A DNA stretch of 64,000 nucleotides from Lolium rigidum (taxonomy: Eukaryota > Streptophyta > Magnoliopsida > Poales > Poaceae): the NCBI RefSeq assembly GCF_022539505.1, contig NW_025899908.1:1-64000 (forward strand), read 5' to 3'. The notes below the pieces were generated by a model. The model was given only the letters and a program-made list of their open reading frames with translations. It did not search any database and had not been told where the DNA came from. Shown here piece by piece: positions 1-11,689 of this stretch (its first letter is position 1; each line of letters begins with the position of its first letter). The position numbers and the translations under genes are program-made.

Positions 1-335
1 TTGCTGCATGTTTACTCGCTGCCATATTTTATTCAGATTGCTATTACCACTCATATACATCCATATTACTTGTATTTCACTATCTCTTCGCCGAACTAGT
101 GCACCTATACACCCGACAAGTGTATTTGGTGTGTTGGGGACACAAGAGACTTCTTGCTTTGTGATTACAGGGTTGCTTGAGAGGGATATCTTTGACCTCT
201 TCCTCCCTGAGTTCGATAAACCTTGGGTAATCCACTTAAGGGAAACTTGCTGCTGTTCTACAAACCTCTGCACTTGGAGGCCCAACACTGTCTACAAGAA
301 TAGAAGCACCCGTAGACATCAATCACCACGGTGCA
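1..335. repeat. LTR-retrotransposon fragment
   Basis: This stretch has no credible gene. It reads like the conserved noncoding piece found beside LTR or leader regions of many Triticeae gypsy elements: a block around 130-330 running from a TGTTGGGGACACAAG start to a purine-rich GAATAGAAG end. That recognition is from memory of the families, not from a search. It continues off the left edge, so neither its boundary nor its orientation can be fixed. The composition changes abruptly at about 335, where GC-rich sequence begins. Confidence 0.4.
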
Positions 336-3300
336 CGGCCTGAGCGTGCGAGAGCCTGGCATTGGCCAGGCAACACGCGCCCAGAACCATGCCAGGGCAT
401 GCCAGCGGCGTGATCACCACGCCCTGGACGCGCCAGAGCGTGGCAATGCCCCATCGCGTCCGTCCTCTCCTGCAACCCTACGCCTGCGTCGAGAATCACC
501 TCCCTCTCCTCTAGCTGCTAGACACACTCCAGAGCGAGCAGAAGCAACGTCGCCGTCGTTCTCGTCGAAAAAGCACCGCCAGTACCGTCGCACTCATCAC
601 AAGCTCCTGATCGATCCCGTCAAGCTTTTACAGCGCCGAAAGCTGGTTGAGCATCGCCATGCCTCCGCCCATCGAGTGATGTACGCGCATTGCCCCTTCG
701 AGCGCCGGAGACGCCGCGCCATGCCCAATCCTTCTCAGCACCCGCGGCACCCCCATGACACTATAAATAGAGCAGCTCCCGCACCCAATCCTTCACACAC
801 CCTGCTTCTCCTCCCTTCCCTGAGTCTCCTCGAACCAATAGCTAGTCCAATCATCGCCGGAGTCGCCGCAATTTGAAGCTCGGAGCCGCCAGTACCCGGA
901 GATCATCGTCGGCGATTGACGCTTCCCCAAGCCTCGCCGCCGGTACCAGGAGCTTCTTCACCCTCGCCAACATCGCCGCGCACCACGCCGTCGACCGCCT
1001 GAGGCCTGGTACGCCCTCCGACCCCCTAGGCTCGCCGCCGGAGCCACGGCCTCTCGTCGGAGACGACGATGCCTGTGAGCCGTAGATCCTCCCTCTAATC
1101 CAACGCTCCACGTCGCTCGTACCGCTTCGCGCGTTTAAGAGACACTGACGGGTGGACCGCTCTCGTCAGGCAGCCCACTCGCGCTGGCCGCGTTGCTGGG
1201 CCGGGTTTCTCTGCTAATTTCGTTTCGGCCCGTTAGGCTTTTCCCGCGCGGCCCAAAAATTCAAACTTGGTTAATTCTTTCTGGCTTAAATTCAATACTG
1301 ATGTCAACTTCAAATTTGAATATTTTCAAATCTACTGCACCAAATTTAGCAAACCTTATATCTCTGGAAAGCACAATAAATTATCTAAACAATGCCACTG
1401 GTCTCACCTCCAAATTCATATTAGAATTCAAATAGCAAAAATAACAAGACAGGGCCTTTTCTAACTTCAAATAATTATTAAAAATTATCTATAATTGATT
1501 TTGAGTTGATTCAAACTCTCATAAATCACATTGGACATACTCTAATTGTTTCTGCAAAAAGATAACATAGTTGTTTGTATGATCATGGACTAGAGCAACA
1601 TAATGGCTATGTGGCCATTTCTAGTGCATTTAAACCATCCCAAATTATTTATTTAAATAGTATGAGAGCTTCTCTCTCATTTAAATCTTGATCCTAAGTA
1701 ATTCAATAAGAGGTAATGACTTTGGTCTAATGAACCTCATATTTGATTATTTAGTGATATTAAATCATTACCATGCAATTATTAAAATTCATGAGGTATA
1801 GCACCTCATTTAAATCATACTCCCAAATAATATATATGAAGTGTTGACCTTGGTCAACATATATTCATACCTTGTCATTATTTGAGGAGATTAAATCTTA
1901 ATAAGATTCAATGAGAGGAAATTATTTCTCCAAAGAAATAAATAGAAATAATAATCAATAATTATAATGAGAGGAAATTATTTTTCTTTAACATAAAACC
2001 AAGCCAATCACCATGTTAATAAGATGTGATGCTAGCATGGGCTTGTGTGAACTTTGGTGTGTTTTAGTTTAGCACTTAAGCTTTGTGTGGTGATTGTATA
2101 CCTCGTATTCGTGTATAGACGCTAGTACCGAGGAATACCAGGAGGAGGAGGGCTACTCTCAGGAGGAGGAAGAGAACTTTGATCACTACCCCACCCAAGG
2201 CAAGCTAATATTCTTGCAAGCCACCCTAATGCAAAGCTCTTCATGAGCAAGGCACCATTACATGTTACTTTATGCTTAATGATCCTATCCCATGTTTTGC
2301 CTTACTATTATTTTACTTATTGTATTTCAAAGTCTACTTTCTGATTCATGATTCACTTGGTCTAGAATAGAACAAGAGTATCAAATTTAGCCTAAGCAAA
2401 TAAAGTTAGATAGCACCCCTCATGATTAGTGGCTATTGCTAAATAAGTAAAATTGACTACTCTAGATGGGAACAATGTGAAATGAAATGACTTTGAAAGA
2501 TTTTTGATGGTGTATGTGACTTGAATGACTTGGTAAAAGTTTGTGAAAACTGATGATTGGGTTCGGATGCGATACCCTTCCAATTATACAAGTACCCCCA
2601 CAATACCTGATCATGGGTAGGGCTTAACTAGAAACTTATGTATTTTAGTATGGGTTCCCTCTAAACAAGCATCATAGGAGTTATGTCGAGGTTGCCTCCG
2701 TTGAAAGTGAAATGATGTGAATATGAGGTGAATGTACGACCCATGCCTTGTGCAGTTCCCGGGTTGACGGTTTGTTTTCACCGGGAGGCCAAGCTCATGG
2801 GGAGAGGTGCCTATACTTATACTAGGTTATTTAAGTGAAAGGTTATGGTTGATGATCCGTGTACTGAGTTACGATGATTCAGGGTTATCCCTGACGGATG
2901 TAATCAAAAGTTGTGGCACAAGAGTACAACCTCTGCAGAGTGTTAAACCTATTCGAATAGCCGCGTCCACGGTTACGGACGATTGGAAAGGCCATACTGT
3001 TCCGTTGTCAGAACTTTTCTTAAAAAGGAATGGTGTATGGAAGGATGACCTGAATTTGAAAACACAACTGATGTTGTGGGAATGACACTAATGTTCCCAC
3101 TTGAGTTAGTCTAGCAATTCAAGCATCTTTACTAAATGTTTATGAACTAAAATTGGCTTTATGCAAATAACCCTAGAGTTTAGCACCCCTTAAAATTGAT
3201 AAGTACTTACATTAGTATTAGCTTGCGAGTACTTAAAGTACTTATGGCTGTGTTCCTGGCTATTCCAATGCCAGACTATGAAGAGGAGCAACACTATGAT

Positions 3301-3594
3301 GATGACGGTCAGCAGGACGTCTACCAGAACTAGGATGCTTCTAACGTCAAGCGTTGGCCTGTGGATAGATAGTCCACCTACTACTACGCTTCCGCTACTT
3401 GTTATGTTCATTGATCATTAGATCAACTATTTGTGTAATATTGGATCATGTGATGTATTGTTGTAAGACCTTTATGTGTTGTAATAAACGATGACTCTAT
3501 GATATTCAACTGTTATGTCTCGCAACAACAATCTTCCTGGGATTGCGATGTACGACATAATAGGCATCTGGACTTAAAAATCCGGGTGTTGACA
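336..3594 (+). mobile_element. Long LTR (LARD-like gypsy), left end undefined
   Basis: A GC-rich promoter-like block (340-1110) is followed by AT-rich sequence and ends at 3594 with CCGGGTGTTGACA, a typical ...CA LTR end. The right third matches, in the same order, the right end of the insertion at 33184-39506. Both share the motif TACAACCTCTGCAGAGTGT (about 2925 and 38713), then ATTCGAATAGCCG, then a late stretch with 'TACTTATGGCT...CCCTGGCTATT'. The two are therefore related LTRs of one family, probably a large-LTR, poorly coding (LARD/Sukkula-like) gypsy group; the family name is an inference. No gag, pol, primer-binding site or start TG was found, so the left end may be truncated near 335. 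Open frames inside are short and carry no domain. Confidence 0.5.
761..770 (+). promoter_or_regulatory. TATA box of the long LTR
   Basis: CTATAAATAG lies in GC-rich sequence and is followed within 40 bases by a pyrimidine-rich CTTCTCCTCCC tract. This is the usual arrangement at a Pol II start inside an LTR. No transcript evidence is available. Confidence 0.45.
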
Positions 3595-4416
3595 CTTTCT
3601 CTCTCCTACGGCAGATTTTTTTGTGTCCCATCCGCTGAGCCACGTTCAACTTCTGTGCCCCCACCTTTGAAGTCGCTCATCCGCTATCCAATGGTGGAGC
3701 CAGATAGTCATGTTAAAATTGTGTAGTCAAATACATGTATTTGTATGAATTATTAATTATTTTTATATATTTAAACTTCTATTGTCAGAAAACTATGTAA
3801 TCAAATGACTACAAAACCTAGACGTGGCAAGCCACTGCCGCTATCCGTCCTCAACACCTACGCCCCCTATCATTTATCGCAGCGGCATGCACTCATTGCG
3901 CTGCCATTGAGAACTTTGAGCTCAAAATTGATGTCATTCCCTCTATTCCATAATATAAGCCTTTTTAGCAAACTATTTTAGTTCGCTTAGTTTGATAAAA
4001 ACGACTTCTACTGTGGAACATAGTGATAGATCTCAAGGAAAATTTGACATCGCCATGGGGATATGTTCTGGCTCACTAGATCTAGTCCAACACGGCTCCG
4101 GGAAGTTGGATTCGTCACCGATGAGTCTATCAAGATGCAACAAACTTGTATATGTTTTTCTACGAACGCACGATCGAGATTTTGTGGACGTCTACTGCAA
4201 ATGTTGCTTAACTAAATGATGCAAATATTTTTGTGAGCAACTCAACGTTGTTGGTGCATGTGTGTGTTAACCTTTTTCGAGAGTTTGCTACCAATGGTGT
4301 GGATTTGTTACGAACACCTTTGTTCCTAGATGTAGGGTGTATCTTTTATTCCTTAGAAATTAAAGCAAGCTAGTGGAGGGAAACTTACATCAGTTTTATA
4401 TGGTGTTTTGGAACAT
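3595..4416. other. Intergenic, no gene seen
   Basis: No coding region is supported. A single Stowaway-like end (CCCTCTATTCCATAATATAAG, near 3939) is present without a matching inverted end nearby, so it is probably a truncated MITE. Confidence 0.5.
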
Positions 4417-4767
4417 GGGTGCATATGCTCCCTATATTTCGAAATGCATTTTACACATATTTTAAATTTCAAAAAAATTAAAACAAAAAATTGGTACATA
4501 CATGTTCACGTGCTACGCGCTCACAAAGTCGTTTCATAAAAAATCGACTTATCATGTGACGTGTGTAAAAAAGATAAAATTTAGTGCTAAAAATAATGCT
4601 TTTCACATGATAAAGTTTCTCCTTTTTACATAGACCACAAAAAATATTGTTTTTTCGTGAAACTTGACGAATGCACATACATAATGAAGATGTACATGTA
4701 GAATTTTTTATCCAAATTTTTCGACATTTCAAAATATACTTTTTTGGTAGAGGGAGCATACGCACCC
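4417..4767. mobile_element. MITE-like element with 17-bp inverted ends
   Basis: The left end GGGTGCATATGCTCCCT (4417-4433) is the inverted complement of the right end AGGGAGCATACGCACCC (4751-4767) with one mismatch. The 351-bp interior is AT-rich and noncoding, as expected for a nonautonomous DNA transposon. A clean target duplication was not identified, so the superfamily (Mutator-like is possible) stays open. The inverted similarity may extend a few bases outward on each side. Confidence 0.6.
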
Positions 4768-5269
4768 GGGAGCCGAATTGAATTTCCGACTACTCATGAC
4801 CAATTGTTGTGGGAAAAAGAGAAGTTCGCAAGAGATAAGAGAACATAATCAAAACTCTAGAAAACTTGTCCAGATAACCCAATACACTGTATATCCAAGA
4901 TCTTATGTTTTTCAAAAACAAATACACCTTATATCTAGAAATTAAGGAAGTATTTATTTGTTGCATACTCATTTTTTTGCTGCATATTAGTTTCGAAGTG
5001 CTGCAATGCTTTTTTCTAAATCTATTTTTAATCCACCGCGGATTGAAATGCTGCAATTGTGCAATAGAATAGAGTACAATTTTTGGTTGCGGATTTTTTT
5101 TAAAAAAAAATGGTTGCGGAGGATATACTGTATGTCGTAGCGTCCAGATTCCACGTTCCAAACGGCGTCGCTTTACCCGTCTCGGTTCGGTTTGACCGTT
5201 TGAGTCATTGGGTATGGTCTGGGACACGGGTTGGTCAGGTCTGGTCTTGGACCGATACTGGTGGACGGC

Positions 5270-5417
5270 TTCTTCCTCCTCCCGCCGACCAGCCGAAAGC
5301 CGCCTCCCGGTCCGAATCGCTGCTGCCCTAGGGTTCCTCACCCCGCACCCGTCGTCCTCCAGCTCTGCACCGCCGCTTCGTCGGGTTCTGCACCACCTCG
5401 CCGCCTTCGGAATTGAG
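5270..5417 (+). other. Probable noncoding first exon of a plus-strand gene
   Basis: A GC- and pyrimidine-rich leader contains CCCTAGGGTTCCTC and ends in a strong splice donor, GAG|GTGAGAG, at 5417/5418. The AT-rich, T-rich sequence after it looks like intron. This is typical of grass 5' UTR exons. The transcription start is not defined. The most plausible partner exons lie near 7115-7390. Short open frames across the leader in both directions show no domain. Confidence 0.4.
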
Positions 5418-6699
5418 GTGAGAGACCTTCGACAAGTATTGCGGGATATGGGGACTGATTGATGCCACATATATTGCGGAATTGTTTTCCTAGGACTGTT
5501 TCATTTTGATGTAGGTTGCTACTGTCGATGTATGCATATGGCTACTAGTATGCTTTCTGAATTTATCAGATGTGATCTTTAGGGGAACAATTGTTTTGTC
5601 TCTGAGTAGCATCTATGCAGATCCAAAAGACTTTTAGTGCAGTCTGATTAAGAGCCTGATGACCACACATAGTAGGAAGTATGCTTCATCACAAAAAAAG
5701 TAGGAGACCATCTCACCGTCAGATGAAAATTTGTGCCTTACAACTTTTGTTAACGACAACAGACTTTCGTGGGATCCTGTTTTACTTGGAAGCTTTAGTG
5801 ATCCAGTACTATCAGTGTGCTTCATCTTGTTTAGTGTTGTTGCCGTTGTACTGATTTAGTGATTTGTATGTGCTCCTAACAAATACTCAAAACTCAAAAC
5901 TATCAGTTCCTTGACCAAATATACGGAGAAGTTTACTGTCCCTTGACCAAATACTCAAAACTATCAGTTCTTGTTTTACTGCTGAGTTTTTTTTTATTTA
6001 GTTGAATGGTTACTTTGCTGATTGGAAATGGCAGCACATGTATTTTGGTTACAACTTAACAATGCATTATGAGAGGGTATCTTTATTAATGTGCTTTTAG
6101 TTTGTTATTCGTTAGTGCTATGTAGAGAACGTTGAGTTGCTTTTATCTTCCTTTTACCCTCCTTGTCCTGCATTGAATTGGGGAGATGCTTCCTGATTGG
6201 CCACAACCACAACACGTTGATCTCCACATCCTCTCCTCCCTCTTGTCGTTCATGCTTAGTCAATTCGTTGATCCCACCAATGGAGCACCCCAACCATGGT
6301 TGCCTTGCCTCGGCCATACAAAGTTCCTCTGTCCCGTCCAACACTGTAGGTGGTTCATCAGCTGGTACCCTGTCTTATTTTTTGCAACACTAGCTCGTCA
6401 TTGTTATTTCTCACTGGTGAACTCAACCTGTGTACATTCCAACCCTTGTTCAGGGAGAGAGATGGGAGAGGAGAATATGATATGTGCGTCCCACTAGCCA
6501 GGTGTACTTATACTTTGCTAGACATATAGTGGGGAGGGATTACACGGTTGGGATCATTTGAAAGATGCTGCCTTACAAACCATGGTTCTACTATTTGTTT
6601 CTTCAGACATTGTGGTTATCTGATGCAGCAGACCCAGAAGTTGCAGTCCTATAAAGTTTACTCATGTTATAAGCTGATAGCTAGGACAATTTTCTTTTC

Positions 6700-7115
6700 G
6701 ATGGAGATTGATTTTAGGTTTATCAGTAGCTGATATATTCAGCTTCTTTTTTCTCAAACGTGAAAGCAATATTTATGTTGTATTTCTCTGCTTTTCTCGA
6801 ACAATTCTTAGGTGTTATACTGTTCTACACTTCTAGAACTGTAGGATTTGAGATTTACATGGAGATTGATTTATCCTTGCATTATGGTTGTTCTATCCGT
6901 AGCAGCTGGTGTATTCAATTACTTTTTTCCTCAAAATGCGGTAGTTCTTATTAATACCGTTTTTCTTGCTCTTCTCTGTTTCCCCCTAAGTATTCTTTAC
7001 TGTTCTACTATTGCAGAATTTTATATCTATATGGACTACAATCTGAGTTATGATATCTATTTCGTAGAAGCTCGTGTATTAAGCTACTTTTTCATGTTTT
7101 CTCAAAATTTCTTCA
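6700..7115 (+). repeat. Three imperfect tandem repeats, about 165-170 bp apart, in putative intron
   Basis: A pattern recurs at about 6702, 6861 and 7033. It runs from 'TGGA(GA/CT)TTGATT', through a T-rich piece ending in a variant of 'GTATTAAGCTACTTTTTT', to 'CTCAAAA'. The last copy runs into TTCTTCAG, a plausible splice acceptor at about 7115. The copies are diverged, so the duplication is not recent. Confidence 0.45.
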
Positions 7116-7138
7116 GGTGCTTTACCACAGGATTTAGG

Positions 7139-7390
7139 ATGCCTCGAGTTGGTGATCCAAATTCATCATCTGTTTTCAGAATCGCAGTAGAGCTCGGATA
7201 CCTTTCTAGCATCATCCTGGGAAGGTGGCTTAATGGGAATATGTATATAAATGGCTTTGATTATATAAGAACATTCAATTATTGGAGCGGAACAGTGCGT
7301 GCTGTAGGTGATCCTTTCTTGTTAGGGAACTGTATCTACTTAGTTCTTGATAAAATCAATTCGCCCTATGCACGGCCTTGGAGTAGATGA
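7139..7390 (+). CDS. Hypothetical short protein (terminal exon?)
   Basis: An 83-codon frame starts at an ATG about 24 bases after a TTCTTCAG acceptor-like site and encodes a protein beginning MPRVGDPNSSSVFRIAVELG. The frame stays open upstream to 6848, but that part looks like translated intron repeat. A canonical AATAAA (7491-7496) lies 100 bases past the stop, consistent with a 3' end. I recognise no domain. The context suggests the last exon of a gene whose noncoding first exon ends at 5417, or a decayed remnant of a longer gene. Aromatic and Arg/Asn residues are frequent; there is no signal peptide or clear membrane segment. Whether it is translated is uncertain. Confidence 0.35.
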   Translation: MPRVGDPNSSSVFRIAVELGYLSSIILGRWLNGNMYINGFDYIRTFNYWSGTVRAVGDPFLLGNCIYLVLDKINSPYARPWSR

Positions 7391-7396
7391 AGAATT

Positions 7397-9796
7397 TAAG
7401 ACGATGTAAAAGAATATATGGTGACTGCAATAGAATATATGGTGAATGTAAGAGTTTTAACAAAATATTTGTATTACATTTTCTGTTGAAAATAAATTTG
7501 TGCAAAATTGAGTTATTTCACAGAGGCAAGTGGCCATGAGGAAAAAGGGAGAATAGAACTCTTGAGCACAATTGTATGTTGGAAGCTTCCAACTAAAGCT
7601 GCCTGAAACCAACGGTCATTAACTCATAATCGACCTATCAAACGAATGGTCTAGTGTAAGTGATCGCTGGCAGCTGCCTTACGATTACGCGCGCCTTACG
7701 TTTACTGTGACGGGTGTTATTGCTATCCGTGGAATGGCGAGCTGTACAGAAATTCTTCTACGTACTTATAGAAATATAGTAGAAGTTAGAACTCGTTCAG
7801 GGCACCTATAATATGCGAGTGAAGCTTCTTCAGTTCTCCCGGTAATCCCAGGCCCAACACAAGCCCAGAAATGCTTGATCAGCTCCTCACCAGGAAAACC
7901 TCTAACCTTTTCTAATACAGACACATGTAGCCCACATGTTTTCGTACTGAAAGTTCTTCCCGCCTCACCTCTGGGCTCTGGGGATGAGCAGCCAGGCATC
8001 AATCACCAGAACCATGGTTACATTCACAAGATTGGACACGAGTCACTATCGTCCATTAAGCACGTCGTGCCAGTCACCACCAAACCAGACTTTACCATTA
8101 CGATCACTGTCTACTGCCCCAAGTTCAGAAAAGGCAAGAATGGTTGGAATGGACATTGAGATTAATCAGGAACCTCAGCACCTCACACTAGAACCCTGAA
8201 TTTACTACCCTCGGACTTAAGTTCGGATATGCTGCCGATTATCTGACTCTGCTTGTCTATCAATAGTAGGGGAACAGCAAAATTTACAGACCCCTGTCTC
8301 TGATCTGCTAGGCACAATAATGATTATTACCCGGGAGTAGAAGCGCAAACTACAACATGCATGTAAAATTTCTCGAGTAAGCAGAATGTGATAGACTAAA
8401 AGAACAACCAGTAGTATTTCGATTTCAGAATAGACCAAAAGAATTCATGCATGTTATCAGAGCTTGTCCAGTTCTGTGCCCCTCTCTGTATAGAACTTCG
8501 ATTCTCTCTTTCGTATCATGCACATAACAGCAATGGAAAACCAAGCAAACTCATGAAGTTTTGTTCACTTTAGTATGTGTGTACACTTACTAATGCCGAG
8601 ACCTGCTTAGTATCTTCATCACCAGTATCTAAGGCAAGAATATGTAACGCCAACAGGCCATGACAGACTCATGTACTCGTATACTATCGCTGGAGAGCAT
8701 TTGTTTTTGCACACTTCAAACTTATCAAAAATAACCTCTGAAGCTCTGTATAGATTCAACCGCTGCTTCCTGTCCAGTAAAAGCAAACAATGTTAAACTG
8801 CTTTCCTCAGTATACCACGGGATAAAAGAAAAGTAGATTTAATATCTCAGGAAATATTTAATACAAGCAAAAGCATATTGCAAACAAGCTGTTTCAGATA
8901 TTGCCGAGTGCAATTCGATTAATTTTCAACACCTTTGTGTTCTTTATACATTCATCAACACAGTGCCATAAAATCCTTCGCAAAATGTAAATAGCAGTGC
9001 AGGTGAACCAACAAAAGGAACAATGCAGCAAGTAAAAGGGGTGGCATCAATTCAAAAGTACGCTAGTTACCAGTTTAACAGGAATCTCAGTTAAATAACA
9101 GTTCAGAATCCCAACAAACATCTAATACAAGGCAAAGTTTATTGTAAACAAGCAACTAAAGTTTCAGATATTCTCTAGTGGAATTTGATTAAATTTTCAA
9201 ATACCACTCCAAGAAAATGCACCCCACATATTGTATTGTGGACCAAACAAGTGTGCATATTGCTGACATTCCCAATCTGAACTACCAATCTACTTTGGAC
9301 CTTCATATGCATTGCAATCTACTCGGATGAAATTAAAACGAACCATTGGTTGAGATTGGAATAAAGTTGAGAAATCAAAGTATAACAAAATCTGTGTGTT
9401 TTGTACATTCATCAATACAGTCCGATAAAAATCTCGGCAGCACAACCTAAATAGCAGTTCAATTTAAGCAACATATGCAGCAAGATATCAGAATGGGTGA
9501 CATATCAATACATCAACAAATCAGTTACGAGTGTAGCAAGAAATTAGAGGTGACATCAGTTTAAGAACTCCTATTAGTATCCAGTCATCGATTCAAGAAA
9601 CATATATGGCTAAGCGGACCTTGCAACCTGTAATCAGAGCAGCGAAACCTAAACCGCAAGAACTGACTTCTAGCAATTTCAATCCAAATATCCGCGAATC
9701 TCGCACAACAAGGCAACGGTCCGTGCACTAAGAAGAGGAAACTCGTTGCAATCGTTGGCGCAATGCCACTGTAAGCATCCTCCGACCAATCTCACA
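7397..9796. other. No recognised gene; likely 3' flank or introns
   Basis: This region holds AT-rich sequence between the plus-strand terminal exon and the minus-strand gene at 9797-10684. A minus-strand frame at 7766-8002 has no recognisable domain. The part nearest 9797 may hold 3' UTR or introns of the minus-strand gene, since splice-like CTTACAG and TTGCAAGGT motifs occur on that strand, but no exon could be supported. Confidence 0.4.
8840..9560. repeat. Diverged tandem duplication
   Basis: Two blocks share a series of matches in the same order: 'TAATACAAG..AAAG..TATTG.AAACAAGC', 'TTTCAGATATT', 'GATTAA.TTTTCAA', 'TACATTCATCAA.ACAGT' and 'TAAATAGCAGT'. The first block begins at about 8850 and the second at about 9122. 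Spacing between matches differs, so indels have accumulated. Confidence 0.5.
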
Positions 9797-10684
9797 TCAC
9801 GAACAGCGGTGCATATGATCAGCAAAGAACATCAAGAAACATCCTACTGTAATCACAGCACCAAGAACTCCAAGCATTTTAACCAAAGCCCCAATTGACT
9901 GGCTCGAAGAAGAAACCGGACCTTCGGTTAGTCTAGTGTAGTGCGTCGAGGAGACCCCCGCCTCCGTGTCCGCCCGGTGCCGCGCGCTGCGGTGAAGGAA
10001 CGGCAAGAACCAGACCTGCGCGCCTGACGAGGATCGCATGACCTGCGAGTGCCTCGAGGAGACCCCCGCCTCCGTGTCCACCCGGTGGCGAGCGCCACGG
10101 TGAGCGTCGCGGTGAGCGAACAGCAGCGAACACCCTGGCGCGCCTGAAGAGGAGTACATGGGCTGCGAGGGCATTGACGGGTCCTCCGCCTCCGTGCCCG
10201 CCCAGTGGAGATACGCCGGCGTCGTCCTCGATCGGCCGCGGCGTCGCCTCTCATGAACCCGCGCCTCCTCAGAGCGCGCTTTGCCAAAAGTAGAAGCCCG
10301 CCCGCGATCAGGCCGAGGATGACGATCTTGACGCACCGGTTGAGGAGTCGAAGCTCGATCGTGGCCAGGGCGGTAGCGGCTGGCCACGAAACTGTAGTCC
10401 CCGCCGTTGTTGCGGAAGTAGAGGTCCACGAGTTCCTCTTCGGTGACCTCGAGGACCGGGAGAACCCTAGGAACGGCGAACCTGTCGCCTCCCTCCTCGA
10501 TGAGGACGAGGCCCAACGGCGCGGACTTCTGCTCGTACTCGCGCACGTGCGAAGGAAACCGATGGGCGCTAAGGATCTCGCTGCAGAGATTCCTCGGCGC
10601 GTACCACCAGTCGTAGTCGCGCTCGAAAAGCTCGTACGAAGTCCTCGTCCTCGGGAGGCGGCGAACCGCCTGCGCCGTGGCCAT
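9797..10684 (-). CDS. Hypothetical protein with internal repeats and C-terminal membrane segment
   Basis: The 295-aa frame starts at 10684, chosen because the ATG is in good context (GCCCATGGCC). The open frame continues upstream to 10885 but is low-complexity and leader-like. The N-terminal ~110 residues look globular, with tryptophans and acidic patches (motifs YELFERDYDWWYAPRN and EVTEEELVDLYFRNNGGDYS). The middle is basic and Arg-rich. Residues from about 165 hold three imperfect ~38-aa repeats containing TEAG/TEAE and SSSGA. The end, near residues 263-287, is a hydrophobic stretch (VLGAVITVGCFLMFF) followed by a short polar tail, suggesting a tail-anchored membrane protein. I do not recognise the family. 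An alternative frame over the same region also stays open and encodes another hydrophobic stretch, so a frameshift relative to the ancestral gene is possible. Confidence 0.6.
   Translation of the reverse strand: MATAQAVRRLPRTRTSYELFERDYDWWYAPRNLCSEILSAHRFPSHVREYEQKSAPLGLVLIEEGGDRFAVPRVLPVLEVTEEELVDLYFRNNGGDYSFVASRYRPGHDRASTPQPVRQDRHPRPDRGRASTFGKARSEEARVHERRRRGRSRTTPAYLHWAGTEAEDPSMPSQPMYSSSGAPGCSLLFAHRDAHRGARHRVDTEAGVSSRHSQVMRSSSGAQVWFLPFLHRSARHRADTEAGVSSTHYTRLTEGPVSSSSQSIGALVKMLGVLGAVITVGCFLMFFADHMHRCS
9948..10200 (-). repeat. In-frame tandem repeats within the coding exon
   Basis: The motif GAGACCCCCGCCTCCGTGTC recurs at 9951 and 10059, 108 bases apart, with a third diverged copy beginning near 10177. 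The spacing of 108 is a multiple of three, so the duplication kept the reading frame of the minus-strand protein. Confidence 0.7.
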
Positions 10685-10885
10685 GGGCGGCGGGATGGGG
10701 GCCGCCGATTGCGTGGGTTGGGGGCGGGGGGAGCAGCAGCGGCTGGAGACGTGGGGGTTGAAGTCGAGGGAAGACGACGACTGGAGATGGCGAGGCGGAG
10801 AGGAGAGGAGGGAAGTGGCGGCGAGAAGCAATATATGCGGAGAAGACGGGGTGGTGAAAAAGGAGGAAGATTGCAAAGCTGGCAA

Positions 10886-11600
10886 GGGACATTTCTGTCT
10901 GTAAAACTAAAAACAGTTAAGGCACAGTCCATTGGTAATTCTTTGCCGTTGTCCAGCATATGTCCGATGGTTCTTTCCACTGGGTTTAGGTGTGTGTTGC
11001 CCTCCCATGAATCATGAATTCATAATATATACGTGCAGTTGGCCAAAGATGGAAATGGAACTCTCAGGAAATGTTAGTACAAAGATCAAAATAGTTCCAA
11101 CATATTAATGGTATACATGATTCTAAGACAATTTCTTAGCTTTCACAAAAAAAACACACACAATTTCTTAGAACAATGAAAATAGAGACATAGCATTTGA
11201 CTATAAGTAGACCTACAAACATGCCAATGATGCCAGCTCAATGGCATACCTTTACTTTTATTTTTTGAAAATCAGATGTAGTTCTATCATCAATACTTTT
11301 GAATATCACTCGCTCGATGCACAACTCGATCTTGGTGATCTTTTTTGCCGTGAAATATCTTTCAAATGTTGCCGTCTCTACCTGTAAAAGCAAAGCCAAT
11401 TCAATGAGGTGATAATGTCGTCGAAGAAAATATGATGTGGCTTTTAAATATCAAAAAATATTTACTACCTGCAGACTAGCTACAGTCAAGAACTACAATT
11501 GTAAAGAACTTGGAGACTTTTTTTAAAAAAAAATCATTATTTATTAATTTTTAGAAATATTACTCGTTTCTGAAATTTTTCGAAACTAAGACTCGGTCGG
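10886..11600. other. Promoter flank and intergenic sequence
   Basis: No coding evidence was found. The part next to 10885 is presumably the promoter side of the minus-strand gene. The rest is AT-rich with short A and T runs. Confidence 0.4.
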
Positions 11601-11689
11601 CCGGGGCTGATCGGCCGGTACGCAGCCAACTAGTTTGGTCGGCCGATGTGCAGCCGACGGGCTGCATGATCATGTATATGTAATGGCTG

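Noticed and set aside
331..1111. Frames of up to 181 codons in the first GC-rich block
   Set aside because: They lie in an LTR promoter region; proline/arginine-rich text in several overlapping frames is expected from the composition.
4790..5470. 226-codon minus-strand frame
   Set aside because: It runs across an AT-rich intergenic stretch and a GC-rich leader with a clear plus-strand splice donor; no domain and abrupt composition change.
7766..8002. 78-codon minus-strand frame with a FQYENMW-like shadow in another frame, suggesting a LINE remnant
   Set aside because: The similarity is too short and broken to support a call without a protein search.
10205..11017. 270-codon plus-strand frame
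   Set aside because: It is the complement of the minus-strand gene at 9797-10684; composition and lack of domains mark it as a shadow.
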